Shown here one piece after another: positions 62,891 to 64,000 of a stretch of DNA of 64,000 bases (within the stretch, counting starts at the first letter, position 1; the number at the start of each line of letters is the position of its first letter). The DNA is from Apiosordaria backusii. Its lineage: Eukaryota; Ascomycota; Sordariomycetes; Sordariales; Lasiosphaeriaceae. Below the pieces are notes generated by a model. The model was not told the origin of the DNA and ran no database searches. It was given only the letters and a program-made list of their open reading frames with translations. The DNA lies in contig JAUKTV010000011.1 in NCBI GenBank assembly GCA_030549205.1, forward strand, positions 868,001-932,000. Direction: 5' to 3'. Position numbers and translations under genes: made by a program.

Positions 62891-64000
62891 TTTGATGGTT
62901 GAAGGAGAAGGAGCAGAAGGGAAGAAGCTTAGAAGCTTTGACGGTTGATGGCGAGGTAAGAGGGAGAAGGCGGATATAAGGGTGAAAAGAAGGTAGATGT
63001 GAGAGGGAGAGAGTGGAGGTTGGGGAAGTGAAGCTTGGGAAACGAAGGGATGTACGGGGCCATATATACCCCTACATTTAACCTCACCTAATGAATGATC
63101 GACAAGCGAGCGAGCGGTACGGTACCTACCTTGCCTACGAGTGAGCCTGATACAAAAAAAACAACAATAACAATAACCCGGGGATACGGCAAACGGCAGA
63201 GAGTGGAGGGTGGAGGAGGGGCGGGATCGTCAAGCAACTAGCTAAGGCCCAAGCAGTCGGTCCTTCAGTCTGGTTCGAGGTTAAGACGACAACGGAAGGC
63301 TATGGGCGGGCGTTGGGTAGGACCGAACTCTTGAGCTATGATGACTGGGCAGATCGGCACAGGAAGGAATATGCCGTCTTTGCAGGTGTCTAGTAGTGTT
63401 GTCTGAAGTATATGCTTTAGCTTCAAGGTACCTATGTACACTAAGTTTCGACCGCGCGCAACAAGTTGAGACGATGACGATCCGGTTCTTTTCTCTTTCT
63501 TGCTCGGGATCGTCATCGGTATCTTGCTCTCTTTTGGTCATTGAAACACGGCATATTAGCAGTTTATCAACTGCCGTATTTGTACTCGAAAGGGGAGAAA
63601 AAGAGCTAGAAACGCCACTGGAACATGAGTTGCTGATGCCGCGCGGCCTTTTTGACAATACAGATGTCTGCCGTGTTGAATTGAGGTACGGCACCTGTGG
63701 TGAAATATGTGATGTTCTGCTTGCGGCTCTCTTGAACCCATGGAATGTATTCTGAGATCATATGCCAAGACAGCCGCGCAATACATTACTCCTTGAGCGC
63801 GGGACCGGTCCGAAAACACCGAGTGTATTATCATTTCTCAGCCGAATGCCGTCCACTCAGCTTCAACTTTCTTACGCCCCCAAGAATTCTCTCGGGACCG
63901 AAGAGTAAGGCGGCAGGACTGGGTGGGGATGCTTCGTAGTGTCCTCGGGGATGTACGATGAAAATTGAGAGCGATTGGGCAGATCGCCGCTGTCTCCCTG
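62891..64000. promoter_or_regulatory. Upstream region of the CFEM-like gene
   Basis: No further gene is supported up to the window end. A TATA-like atatata at 63062-63068 lies about 170 nt before the CFEM-like start codon and fits a promoter on the minus strand. CCTA/GGTACC words cluster around 63110-63140 and again near 63425. An ORF at 63396-63755 (+) has no recognisable domain. Confidence 0.4.
63062..63068 (-). promoter_or_regulatory. Candidate TATA box of the CFEM-like gene
   Basis: atatata within ggggtatatatggcc on the minus strand, about 170 nt upstream of the ATG. It is supported by position and sequence only. Confidence 0.35.

Overview
The window looks like nuclear DNA of a filamentous ascomycete, most likely a sordariomycete (Sordariales-like). 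The grounds are short GT-AG introns of 50-140 nt, GC-rich third codon positions, and a set of recognisable fungal genes: NIT-2/AreA, Mcm1, the tetraspanin Pls1, V-ATPase subunit E with sordariomycete-like sequence, and an MtfA-like zinc-finger protein. Species cannot be fixed from the sequence alone. I see no rRNA, CRISPR array, or intact transposon.

Layout, left to right: peroxisomal malate synthase (+, 604-2355); a 9.4 kb stretch without a clear gene that holds a perfect 16-bp x 8 minisatellite; an MtfA-like C2H2/C2HC transcription factor (+, 11788-13417); a 6 kb gap; a Ctr copper transporter (+, 19545-20230); a 4.3 kb gap; the MADS-box factor Mcm1 (-, 24522-25360); a 5 kb divergent gap; tetraspanin Pls1 (+, 30358-31093, carrying an apparent frameshift); a NIPA/DUF803 Mg2+ transporter-like protein (-, 33090-35002) divergent from V-ATPase subunit E (+, 36339-37236); a nuclear-looking protein with an N-terminal PIP-box-like motif (-, 37578-39527); a Dnf-type P4-ATPase lipid flippase (+, 42420-47162); an Msc7-type aldehyde dehydrogenase (+, 48143-50098, apparent frameshift near its end); NIT-2/AreA (-, 51721-54795); a 7 kb gap; and a secreted, probably GPI-anchored CFEM-like protein (-, 62062-62890).

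Only eleven protein genes are supported in 64 kb. Most of the empty DNA lies 5' of regulators (the MtfA-like gene, Mcm1, NIT-2), so it may be extended promoter and leader sequence, unrecognised non-coding RNA genes, or decayed repeats. The genes do not form one pathway or cluster. They are housekeeping and regulatory genes: carbon and nitrogen control, membrane and ion homeostasis, and development.

I found no convincing new multi-gene system. The points most worth following are: two single-base reading-frame breaks, both at C or G homopolymers (in PLS1 and MSC7); a 66-nt in-frame stopless intron inside the flippase that naive gene callers would read through; the uncharacterised PIP-motif protein; the Trp/Gly-rich CFEM-like wall protein; and the perfect 16-bp tandem repeat.
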